From assembly GCF_009905605.1 (NCBI RefSeq), contig NZ_JAAAKZ010000005.1, forward strand, positions 124,001-188,000: a stretch of DNA of 64,000 nucleotides. The letters are read 5' to 3'. The position numbers were made by a program, and so were the translations under genes. This DNA comes from Runella sp. CRIBMP. GTDB taxonomy: Bacteria; Bacteroidota; Bacteroidia; Cytophagales; Spirosomataceae. This document shows, piece by piece, positions 1 to 7,798 of this stretch (its first letter is position 1; every line of letters starts with the position of its first letter). Under the pieces are notes generated by a model. The model had not been told where the DNA came from, made no database searches, and saw only the letters and a program-made list of their open reading frames with translations.

Positions 1-555
1 TGTGAATTCAGCCACATTATGTTTGGCTTTTACGAAGTCCAGGTTCAATTTACCAACGGCTGGTATTACAGCATCGACCTCATCAAACATTATCCCGAAG
101 AAGTAAAAGAAAAGTACCCTTTTTCGGATCAATTTTCCGCCATCTCGGGCCAACGCGCCGTTTTTACGCCGATTCCTGAAATTGGGTTCGACCTTTCCAA
201 GTATGATTTATCCAACCATTCCAACACTGTGATGAGCACCAACGAATTAGGTTTCAGCGATGAGCTATTAAATGATGCCATGGAATTGAGCATCGAATGG
301 GGCGAGAATTACCGCAAGCCCATTTATGAACGATTACGCAAAAAATATCCCCACATCACCGCCGAGCAGGCCGAAAAAATTCAAAGACACTGTCGTGAAG
401 CAGAATCGTACATCTACGCCATGGGCGAAAAAGAACTCAACGGCGACATTACAGAGGCCGACATTGTGCCCCTTGCCCAACGAAAATACCCGTGGGTGAA
501 CGCCCGGCATTGGTATCGGCTGAAAAATATCGCGATGTATTACGCCCGAAAATGA
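1..555 (+). CDS. Hypothetical protein, probably 5'-truncated by the window edge
   Basis: The frame is already open at base 1, so the first Met (base 19) need not be the true start; the visible part is about 185 codons. No family is recognised with confidence. There is no signal peptide or membrane segment. The first 60 residues alternate hydrophobic and aromatic positions, loosely like DUF2442-type small proteins, but I would not assign that. The C-terminal half is helical, rich in K, E, Y and W, with a spaced KYP pattern (RKKYPHIT, QRKYPWVN). It ends 109 bp before the next gene on the same strand, with no clear terminator between them. Confidence 0.6.
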   Translation, partial: CEFSHIMFGFYEVQVQFTNGWYYSIDLIKHYPEEVKEKYPFSDQFSAISGQRAVFTPIPEIGFDLSKYDLSNHSNTVMSTNELGFSDELLNDAMELSIEWGENYRKPIYERLRKKYPHITAEQAEKIQRHCREAESYIYAMGEKELNGDITEADIVPLAQRKYPWVNARHWYRLKNIAMYYARK

Positions 556-664
556 TATTCCTATCCACGTCTCCCAGAAGCTATACACCAAACACATTAT
601 AATCCCCAAACATTTTGCTTTAACAGTTAATTGTTCAAACGACATTTTATAAATCCGGATACTT

Positions 665-3600
665 ATGAAAAAATACCTTTGGGGACTGGGTGGGTTGGCG
701 CTGGCCGGCTCTTTGTTGGCAACTTATCAAAACGACAACCCAAGTCGCGGGGCTCAAACGACCCTCGACAGTGTATACGCTACCCTCACGCAGGAACAAA
801 AACATGAATTGAAATACGCCGTGGGGGCCTTGGAAGTGGCCGACGGGTTGGAAGCCAATCTGTTTGCTTCAGAACCGATGATTACCAATCCGACCAACAT
901 CGACATCGACCACAAAGGTCGAATCTGGGTGTTGGAGGCCTACAACTACCGTCCGCACATTACAGGAAATGCTACCCACAAAGAAGGCGACCGCATCATG
1001 ATTCTGGAAGATACCAACGGCGACGGCAAAGCCGACGCCAGCAAGGTGTTTTATCAGGGGCCCGAAGTCAACGCGCCCTTGGGGATTTTGGTGATGGGCA
1101 ACCGCGTGTTGGTTTCGCAAAGCCCGTACGTGTGGTTGTTTACGGACGAAAACGGGGACGACAAAGCCGACAAAAAAGAAATCATCTTTCAAGGAGTTAA
1201 AGGCGAGCAGCACGACCACGGAATGCACGCTTTCACCTTTGGGCACGACGGTAAACTATATTTTAACTTCGGAAACGAAGGCAATCAGCTACTCGACGGC
1301 AAAGGCCAACCCGTGCTGGACCAAGACGGACAGCCTATTGACCGCAAAAAATACAAGCAGGGAATGGTGTTTCGATGCGACCAAGACTTCAAAAATGTAG
1401 AGGTATTGGGACATAACTTCCGTAACAACTACGAAGTAGCCGTAGACAGCTACGGCACCATGTGGCAGTCAGACAACGACGACGACGGCAACAAAGGGGT
1501 GCGTATCAACTACGTAATGGAATACGGCAACTACGGCTACACCGACGAAATGACGGGTGCAAGCTGGAGCGCCAACCGGACCAACATCGAATCAGAAATC
1601 CCGCTGCGCCACTGGCACTTGAATGACCCCGGCGCCATCCCCAACCTGCTCCAAACGGGTGCGGGCTCGCCCACGGGCATGTTGATTTACGAAGGAGACA
1701 TGCTGCCCAAAGTATTTCAAAACCAGATGATTCACTGCGATGCAGGCCCCAACGTGGTTCGCTCATATCCCGTTGAAAAAAATGGCGCTGGTTTCAAAGC
1801 CAGCATCGTAAATGTACTCTACGGAAAGCGCAATCAGTGGTTTCGCCCGTCGGATGTGTGCGTAGCCCCTGATGGTTCACTCTTTGCCGCCGACTGGTAC
1901 GATCCAGGCGTGGGCGGCCACCAAGCGGGAGATTTGAACCGAGGCCGCATTTACCGCGTAGCACCTGCCAATACGGCTTACAAAGTGCCTACGTCGGATT
2001 TCAGCACCTTAGAAGGAGCGTTAAAAGCAATTCAGAGCCCCAATGTTTCGGTACGTTACATGGCTTGGAACAAAATTCGTAGCCTTGGGCAAAGTGCCGA
2101 AAGTGACCTCGTAAAAATGTATCAAACCTCCCCCAATCCCCGCATGAAAGCCCGGGCGTTGTGGTTGTTGACGAAACTTTCCAACGGCACTAAATACGTA
2201 GAACTTGCCTTAAAAGATACCAATCCAGACATCAAAATCACGGCTATCCGCGCAGCGCGCCAGATTACTGCCAAAGGCGTATTGCCGTTGTCGATTGAAC
2301 ATTTGAACACTTTAGCGGCTGACCCCGACGCGCAGGTGCGCCGCGAAGTAGCTTTGGCGATTCGTCACATCAGCGACGATTTGGCCGCCGACGTGTGGGC
2401 ACAATTGGCCACCCGTTACGACGGAAAGGACCGTTGGTATTTAGAAGCCCTCGGGGTGTCGGCCGATGGTCAATGGGATAAATTCTACAACGCATGGCTC
2501 AAAATGGCGGGGTCTAATCCAACGGCCACCCCCAAAAACCGTGACATTGTATGGCGGGCGCGTACGGCCGCTTCGGTGCCGCTGTTGGCCTCGCTGGCAG
2601 GTGATAAAAATGTGCCGCTCAACGACCGTTTGCGCTATTTCCGGGCGTTTGACTTCAACCCTGGCGCAACCGAAAAATCAAACGCTTTGTTGGACATCAT
2701 GAAGGGCAACACCGACAACGACGTGGCTAAATTGTGCCTGCGCCATTTGGATCCTGGCTTTGTTAAAACGTCGCCCGTGGCGCAGCAATCCCTGCAAAAA
2801 CTGTTGGATGCCAGTTTTGGCACCTCCGAGTACATGGATTTGGTGCAACGCTTTGAGCCAATTTCGGAGTCAAAACGTCTTTTACAAGTGGCCACCGAAA
2901 AACCCATGCAACGCGACGGCCGCGACGCCGCCCGTCAGCTGTTGAAGCAAGAACAGGCACCACTATTGTGGGCCACCATCAACGGTAAAGATGCCGCCAA
3001 AGCGCAGAGTGTGGTCACTTCTTTACGGAGTGTGGGCACCAAGCAATCCATCGACATACTCAAGGCGGTTGCCCTTGACCCCAAACGCCCCAAAGCCCTC
3101 CGGGCCGAAGCAACGCGGGCGTTGGGCGGTAGCATGGACGGCGAAGATTTGGTATTGGCGCTGTTGAAAGAAGGCAAATTTAGCGGTGATTTAAAAGCCG
3201 CTGCCGTACAAGGCGTGAGCAGTGCTTGGCGCAAAAATGTAAGAATAGAAGCCGCCAAATACTTAGATGCCGCCCCCAGCAAAGCAGGCAAAAAACTGCC
3301 ACCCGTAAGTGAACTGATGGCCATGACAGGCAACGCCGCCAACGGGCAAAAAGTGTTTGCCAATTACTGCGCCATCTGCCACCAAGTCAATGGTGAAGGC
3401 AACGATTTTGGGCCTAAATTATCGGAAATTGGCAGCAAACTGGGCAAAGATGGTCAATATATGGCTATTTTCTACCCAAGTGCGGGGGTGAGTTTCGGCT
3501 ACGAAGGCTACGAAGTAAAGTTCAAAGACGGCACGACCACCGTGGGGATTGTTTCGAGCAAAACCGAGACCGATTTACTACTCAAATTTCCCGGAGGCAC

Positions 3601-3742
3601 CACCCAAAGCTACAAAATGAGCCAAGTGGTATCGATGAAAAAAATGGATGAGTCGCTCATGAGCGCAGGCCTACACGAAGCCATGAGCCAACCAGAATTG
3701 GTGGACTTGGTAGAATATTTATCCAGCTTAAAACGAAAGTAA
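665..3742 (+). CDS. Secreted membrane-bound-dehydrogenase-type beta-propeller with HEAT repeats and C-terminal cytochrome c domain
   Basis: This 1025-residue protein has three parts. An N-terminal signal or anchor (about residues 1-20) leads into a PVC-type membrane-bound-dehydrogenase propeller to about residue 440 (blocks GRIWVLEAYNYRPH, APDGSLFAADWYDPGVGG). HEAT-like helical repeats follow to about 880. A heme-binding domain carries a CAICH c-type heme site, with Cys902, Cys905 and His906. The architecture is known from Planctomycetes, Verrucomicrobia and Bacteroidota and is thought to oxidise sugars or similar substrates in the periplasm, passing electrons to the cytochrome. The substrate cannot be read from sequence. 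The start at 665 gives the expected secretion signal. It appears monocistronic and is followed by a hairpin terminator at 3874-3909. Confidence 0.88.
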   Translation: MKKYLWGLGGLALAGSLLATYQNDNPSRGAQTTLDSVYATLTQEQKHELKYAVGALEVADGLEANLFASEPMITNPTNIDIDHKGRIWVLEAYNYRPHITGNATHKEGDRIMILEDTNGDGKADASKVFYQGPEVNAPLGILVMGNRVLVSQSPYVWLFTDENGDDKADKKEIIFQGVKGEQHDHGMHAFTFGHDGKLYFNFGNEGNQLLDGKGQPVLDQDGQPIDRKKYKQGMVFRCDQDFKNVEVLGHNFRNNYEVAVDSYGTMWQSDNDDDGNKGVRINYVMEYGNYGYTDEMTGASWSANRTNIESEIPLRHWHLNDPGAIPNLLQTGAGSPTGMLIYEGDMLPKVFQNQMIHCDAGPNVVRSYPVEKNGAGFKASIVNVLYGKRNQWFRPSDVCVAPDGSLFAADWYDPGVGGHQAGDLNRGRIYRVAPANTAYKVPTSDFSTLEGALKAIQSPNVSVRYMAWNKIRSLGQSAESDLVKMYQTSPNPRMKARALWLLTKLSNGTKYVELALKDTNPDIKITAIRAARQITAKGVLPLSIEHLNTLAADPDAQVRREVALAIRHISDDLAADVWAQLATRYDGKDRWYLEALGVSADGQWDKFYNAWLKMAGSNPTATPKNRDIVWRARTAASVPLLASLAGDKNVPLNDRLRYFRAFDFNPGATEKSNALLDIMKGNTDNDVAKLCLRHLDPGFVKTSPVAQQSLQKLLDASFGTSEYMDLVQRFEPISESKRLLQVATEKPMQRDGRDAARQLLKQEQAPLLWATINGKDAAKAQSVVTSLRSVGTKQSIDILKAVALDPKRPKALRAEATRALGGSMDGEDLVLALLKEGKFSGDLKAAAVQGVSSAWRKNVRIEAAKYLDAAPSKAGKKLPPVSELMAMTGNAANGQKVFANYCAICHQVNGEGNDFGPKLSEIGSKLGKDGQYMAIFYPSAGVSFGYEGYEVKFKDGTTTVGIVSSKTETDLLLKFPGGTTQSYKMSQVVSMKKMDESLMSAGLHEAMSQPELVDLVEYLSSLKRK

Positions 3743-3873
3743 TTTTTAAGCAAAGTTTAAGCCACATTTAAGTACTTTTTAAGGATTAATTTGGACATTT
3801 GACCTAATCAAACGAAAAGCTATCACGTAAGTCGAAATTCTTTTTCGTTTTTTGTGGTGTTATATATACTCAG

Positions 3874-3913
3874 ATACCCGACGTGCCAATCCAAGTGCGC
3901 GTCGGGTATTTTA
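3874..3913 (+). terminator. Hairpin terminator
   Basis: Arms ATACCCGACG (3874-3883) and CGTCGGGTAT (3900-3909) pair perfectly around a 16-nt loop and are followed by TTTAT. The position after the cytochrome-propeller gene and before the next gene fits a Rho-independent terminator. Confidence 0.6.
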
Positions 3914-3977
3914 TTAAGACGGATAGCCCTATACTTTAAAGAAGTTTCAGTGAAAAACTTGAATTTATCTCCCTACT

Positions 3978-4790
3978 ATGAAATACCATTTATCAACAAT
4001 TGTCTTTTGTTTCTTCACCACCGCCACTACGTTCGGGACAAACCCCCATCATCTACTTGGCTTAAATCTCCGCGTGCAGGCGTTGGCATTCATGTACCCT
4101 GCGCAGGCACAGCTCATTTTTGATGCGGGCAACGAAGCCAATGCCTACACCGACCAATTTTTTGGGACAGGCGCACAAAGCCAAAATGACAATAGTTCCA
4201 ACGCTTTCCGACATTCGCTTTGGAATGCGCTTGCGGTCAAAAAACTGAAAGATGCGGGTGCCAACGATGCCACGGCCAACGACATTGTGCAGCAATTCAC
4301 GTCGGCTTATGAGTACAATGAAGCAGGAACGGCGCTGGTCAAAACGGCTGCTTCGGCCATGGATTTGCACAATAACTTAGTGGGACGTTCCTTTAAAAAC
4401 TACACAACGGTAAATCAATTATTGGACAGTCTATTTCTAAAAGCCATTGAACCCAAAGTGATTACGTCTACCCTCAGTCAGATTTTGGCGAGCCACAATG
4501 CGGATGTCAATACCGCATGGAATTTGTTGGAAAACACCGATAGCTCCGTCCTGAACGTTAGTAAATTTTTGGTTAGAATTGACCCCTGTACGGTTTCGTT
4601 GGTGTTGAATCACACCATTACAGATACGGTCAAATTTGAGGTTAGTACCCATATCCAAGCCCAAAATATCCTTTCGCCTTCGGCCAAAGTGACTTATGAT
4701 GCCCAAAATTATGTATTACTAAATCCAGGATTTAAAGCAGACGAAGGAAGTACTTTTTCTGCGTATGTGGATGGATGCGGAAATAAGTAG
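3978..4790 (+). CDS. Secreted protein with DUF6973-like domain and C-terminal 'coathanger' sorting-type domain
   Basis: The 270 residues start with a signal peptide (about 1-21). A domain follows with the conserved pattern NAFRHSLWNAL (about residues 72-82) and MDLHNNLVGR (about 130), which resembles the DUF6973 group; its His, Asn and Asp residues look like a possible active or metal site, but the function is unknown. The last 50 residues (SPSAKVTYDAQNYVLLNPGF ... GSTFSAYVDGCG) form the short beta-domain seen at the C-terminus of many secreted Bacteroidota proteins; the sugar dehydrogenase at 36730 ends in a related module. I chose the Met at 3978 because it begins the signal peptide. A longer overlapping frame from 3854 has no such support. 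Confidence 0.75.
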   Translation: MKYHLSTIVFCFFTTATTFGTNPHHLLGLNLRVQALAFMYPAQAQLIFDAGNEANAYTDQFFGTGAQSQNDNSSNAFRHSLWNALAVKKLKDAGANDATANDIVQQFTSAYEYNEAGTALVKTAASAMDLHNNLVGRSFKNYTTVNQLLDSLFLKAIEPKVITSTLSQILASHNADVNTAWNLLENTDSSVLNVSKFLVRIDPCTVSLVLNHTITDTVKFEVSTHIQAQNILSPSAKVTYDAQNYVLLNPGFKADEGSTFSAYVDGCGNK

Positions 4791-4793
4791 GGC

Positions 4794-5228
4794 TTATTTT
4801 TTTGCTTCTGCTGCTTTTTCAACAGTGGAATGATGCGAGGCGGCAAACATCCATCGGTCGTTTTGCTTTTGGATGGTGTAAGTAAACGCCACTGGATTTC
4901 CTCCAAACGTATGGATACCACTGGCTACAATCAAATCACCTGACTTAATGAATTTTAGATCAGAGACTTCGCTGTTGGTGCTCTTTCGTCCTTCAGCCCC
5001 TTTGACCACAGACTCTCGGTACGAAAACAAACCTTTGGTATTGGTATACCTAAAATCACTCGGAATGCGGCTGTTGAAAAAGCTGTGCGGGTCGGTGTTG
5101 TATTCTGTGATAAACAATTGGAGTACTTTTTCAGGATCATCCGTATTGTCTTTTTGGGCAAAACTGAACGAGTGAATGCTCAGAAAAAGGAAAGTACAAA
5201 AAGCGATTTTTACTGGTAAAGTTTTCAT
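4794..5228 (-). CDS. Secreted NTF2-like (SnoaL/DUF4440-type) protein
   Basis: The 144-residue product has a signal peptide ending near SFSFAQ. The NTF2-like fold signature includes an N-terminal helix (VLQLFITEYNTD) and beta-strands ending FTYTIQKQNDRWMFAASH, as in SnoaL/DUF4440 proteins. Such proteins bind small ligands or act as accessory domains; no catalytic set is identifiable. The open frame extends to 5297, but the Met at 5228 gives a clean signal peptide and leaves the conserved 21-bp palindrome at 5287-5307 outside the coding region. It lies just downstream of the LuxR-type regulator on the same strand and has its own predicted promoter. It converges on the preceding gene with 3 bp between them. 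Confidence 0.75.
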   Translation of the reverse strand: MKTLPVKIAFCTFLFLSIHSFSFAQKDNTDDPEKVLQLFITEYNTDPHSFFNSRIPSDFRYTNTKGLFSYRESVVKGAEGRKSTNSEVSDLKFIKSGDLIVASGIHTFGGNPVAFTYTIQKQNDRWMFAASHHSTVEKAAEAKK

Positions 5229-5259
5229 TGAAGCAGATAAGTTTAGTGAATGATTGAGA

Positions 5260-5307
5260 CAAAGGTCGGTCATAATCCTAAGCCTCACCATCCCCAATTT
5301 GGGTAGT
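5260..5307 (-). promoter_or_regulatory. Putative activator-dependent promoter: 21-bp palindrome plus -7-like box
   Basis: The plus strand has an imperfect dyad at 5287-5307, ACCATCCC-CAATT-TGGGTAGT. On the minus strand it is followed after 19 nt by GACCTTTG (5260-5267), one base from the Bacteroidota -7 consensus TAnnTTTG. The start codon at 5228 lies 58 nt from the palindrome. The same arrangement with the same 19-nt spacing occurs at 12191-12238. That the adjacent LuxR-type regulator binds here is inference. Confidence 0.6.
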
Positions 5308-5309
5308 TT

Positions 5310-5945
5310 TTAAACCAACTTTTGCTCAATGGCCTTCACCACGGCTTCGGGGGCGGAATTGACGTGGAGTTTTTCGTAGATATGCTTGATGTGGTAGTGA
5401 ACCGTATGTACACTCAACGAGCACGCGTCAGCTATCATTTTGTAACTCATGCCTTTTACCAAACAAGTCAGTACTTCGCGCTCGCGCCCCGTGAGTTCGA
5501 TATAGGTAGGTTGCGACTGTACAAACTGATTTTGAAACATTTGCATTACCTTGACCGCAATAGCGGGCGACATGTGCGCTCCTCCCTTGTGAACATCTTG
5601 AATAGCCTGCCACACGTCGTCGGGGTCGGGGCTTTTGAGTACGTAGCCTGATGCACCGCCACAAACTGCCGAAAAAATACGGTGTTCGTCTTCAAAAATG
5701 GTATGAATCAGTACTTTCGTTTCGGGGTAAACAGCTTTTATGCGCTGTAATGCTTCGATACCCGACAGCCCTGGCATCTGAATGTCCATCAGTACCACAT
5801 CGGGGCAATGCTTGCGGATTTTGGCAACGGCATCGTTGGCATCTTCATACGCACCGGCCAAATACGCACCTTCCGTATTGTCAAAATACAATTTCAGGCT
5901 TTGCCGCAGGCTTTTGTTATCCTCAAAAAGTACAATGCTGATCAT
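5310..5945 (-). CDS. LuxR/NarL-family response regulator
   Basis: The 211 residues form a receiver domain (1-120) with acidic pocket Glu8/Asp9, phospho-acceptor Asp54 (VVLMDIQMPG) and Lys104. A LuxR-type helix-turn-helix follows (about 145-205; LTGREREVL, MIADACSLSVHTVHYHIKHIYEKL). It is a DNA-binding transcription factor activated by phosphorylation. Its ATG overlaps the TGA of the upstream histidine kinase (ATGA), so the two are translationally coupled and it is very likely that kinase's partner. The second kinase just upstream probably feeds it too. A palindrome suitable for a NarL-type dimer lies beside the gene (5287-5307) and again at the head of the operon (12218-12238). Confidence 0.93.
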   Translation of the reverse strand: MISIVLFEDNKSLRQSLKLYFDNTEGAYLAGAYEDANDAVAKIRKHCPDVVLMDIQMPGLSGIEALQRIKAVYPETKVLIHTIFEDEHRIFSAVCGGASGYVLKSPDPDDVWQAIQDVHKGGAHMSPAIAVKVMQMFQNQFVQSQPTYIELTGREREVLTCLVKGMSYKMIADACSLSVHTVHYHIKHIYEKLHVNSAPEAVVKAIEQKLV

Positions 5946-7795
5946 TTTTTAATATTGTTTACTATCATCTCTATAATCGTTCCAATTCCTTCTCCCGACG
6001 AAATATTCACCTCAAACCCACCTTCCTTTGCCCGTTTTTGAAAATTTTTCAAACCATTCCCATCGGTATTTTTCGAACAATCAAAGCCTTGGCCGTCGTC
6101 CGAAATTCGTATGTGCAAAGCGTTGTCTTGCTGATAGATACGTACTTGAACGGTGGTTGCGTGGGCGTGCTTGGCGATGTTGTGGAGGGCTTCTTTATAG
6201 ACCAAATACAGGTTGCGTCGCTGCTCCATCGTGAAAATGGGCAATTGAGTAGCTGGGACTTCGTTCTCAAAAACAAAGGAGATGTCGTGGGTTGTGAGCA
6301 ATTTAAAACCCACCGCTCGCATCTTTTCGAGGAGTTTTTCGGGTGTGTCGTTATCAGGATTTAAGGCCCAAACGGTATCTCGAATGGTGTGAATGGCTTC
6401 TTCGGAATCGGTTTTGATTTGGCTCAAAATAGAATTTGCTTCCAGATTTTTAGTGCCGACTTTCTTTTGAATCACCTTGGCCGAAGTGGCAATGCTGGTG
6501 AGGGTGGCACCTACTTCATCGTGCAAATCACGGGCAATTTCGTCACGGATTTGGCGGAGTTTGTTTTGTTGGCGCAGATTTTCTCGGAGTTGGGCGATGA
6601 GTTGCTGTTGGGTTTGGGCCTGTTCTCTTCGCTGTTGACCCGCACGTTGAGCCAAAATATACCCCAGCATGGTGATTTCAATCAAGGTACCCGGGACAAA
6701 TAAATTGTTGTAAGGGATGAAGGGTAGCCAAGAAATATTGTAAAGGGCAAACATGCTAATAATCATGGCTATGAGGCTGATACTAAAAGCAACTCCATAA
6801 ACCCAGACTTGCTTAAAATTCTTAATTGACACGTAAACGAGCCCAATCAACAACATGAATAATACGATTAAGATATACCCTCCCCAGTCAATTTTGAGCC
6901 AAAAGAGTAGACGGTAAAGTAACGATGGGAAGTTATTATCAACAAGACGAATCATTTTGGTAACTATCCAATTCATAAAATAAAGCCCGTTGAGGCCCAT
7001 GATTGCCCAATAGAGCGTTTTTGAATAGAAACGCAAATTGAGAAACTTAACGTGGAAAAGCGACCAACATAATTGATATATAAATGGTGGAGCAATAATA
7101 TACTTACTGACTGGCAGAAACGCGTAAAAATCCAAGTAAAAGGTAATAATACTGAACATCAGTAACGCATACCAGCCAATCAAGGAATCACGGAGACGAA
7201 TAGAAAAAATAAAAGCATAGACAAAGACGAGAACAAAAATGCCCAACGAAAAACTTTGCCAAATGGTGTTATTTTTTTGATAAGCGAGTGCATGTTCTAA
7301 GTTGCCAATGTGTATGTAATCGCCGTAGGCATTTCCTGATACAATTGAGATATAGATAACTTTGGGGTAACTACCCATGGGAAAAATGGGTGGTCTCGTA
7401 AGTACTTGTTGATAGAAAGCAGGGGTTTTTAATCCTGCCTGAAACGCCCGTTGTTGCTCTTTTTCATCCATTATGATGACTTCTATTCTACGAAATCCTC
7501 GAAAACTGTGAATAAGGTAAAGGTCTTCTGAGGTGCTGTTTTTTACTTCAAAACGCAACCAAATCTTTTCGGTAAAGTAACCGAATCCCACAATTTCTTT
7601 TTGGTTCAACGCCTGAAAGGAATCCAATGGATAGCGGGCAACTTGCTCGGCTGTGAGTGTATGCGTGGCATCTTTTAAGAAGTAAACGTAGGTAGCAATA
7701 GGGTTGGCTTTTTGGGCATCAGTAATTGTGAGTATTTTCTGGGCCCAAGTGGGTGTTAAGCCTACAATTAGCAATATGAAAATAGGGAGGCGCAT
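5942..7795 (-). CDS. 7TM sensor histidine kinase (7TMR-DISM, HisKA_3, HATPase_c), proximal copy
   Basis: The 617-residue kinase has a signal peptide (1-18), an extracellular 7TMR-DISMED2-type beta-domain (about 20-155) and seven membrane segments (about 180-385). A short coiled coil rich in Q and R leads to a HisKA_3 dimerisation domain with the phospho-acceptor His in ARDLHDEVGA, then a HATPase domain (N-box HNIAKHAHA, G-box DDGQGF). Extracellular DISMED2 domains are thought to bind carbohydrate-like ligands. It is coupled by ATGA overlap to the response regulator and sits 3 bp after its paralogue. The last 45 or so codons are nearly identical to those of the paralogue at DNA level (133 bp with no mismatch), which suggests recent gene conversion. 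Confidence 0.93.
   Translation of the reverse strand: MRLPIFILLIVGLTPTWAQKILTITDAQKANPIATYVYFLKDATHTLTAEQVARYPLDSFQALNQKEIVGFGYFTEKIWLRFEVKNSTSEDLYLIHSFRGFRRIEVIIMDEKEQQRAFQAGLKTPAFYQQVLTRPPIFPMGSYPKVIYISIVSGNAYGDYIHIGNLEHALAYQKNNTIWQSFSLGIFVLVFVYAFIFSIRLRDSLIGWYALLMFSIITFYLDFYAFLPVSKYIIAPPFIYQLCWSLFHVKFLNLRFYSKTLYWAIMGLNGLYFMNWIVTKMIRLVDNNFPSLLYRLLFWLKIDWGGYILIVLFMLLIGLVYVSIKNFKQVWVYGVAFSISLIAMIISMFALYNISWLPFIPYNNLFVPGTLIEITMLGYILAQRAGQQRREQAQTQQQLIAQLRENLRQQNKLRQIRDEIARDLHDEVGATLTSIATSAKVIQKKVGTKNLEANSILSQIKTDSEEAIHTIRDTVWALNPDNDTPEKLLEKMRAVGFKLLTTHDISFVFENEVPATQLPIFTMEQRRNLYLVYKEALHNIAKHAHATTVQVRIYQQDNALHIRISDDGQGFDCSKNTDGNGLKNFQKRAKEGGFEVNISSGEGIGTIIEMIVNNIKK
5977..6109. repeat. 133-bp exact direct repeat, copy 1 (3' end of proximal kinase)
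   Basis: Identical base for base to 7834-7966 (offset 1857). It encodes the HATPase C-terminal segment. Identity includes all third-codon positions, while flanking paralogous sequence differs at many sites. Confidence 0.9.
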
Positions 7796-7798
7796 AAA

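Noticed and set aside
3854-4123. 89-codon frame overlapping the DUF6973-like gene
   Set aside because: It covers the terminator at 3874-3909 and overlaps a gene with signal peptide and conserved motifs in another frame.
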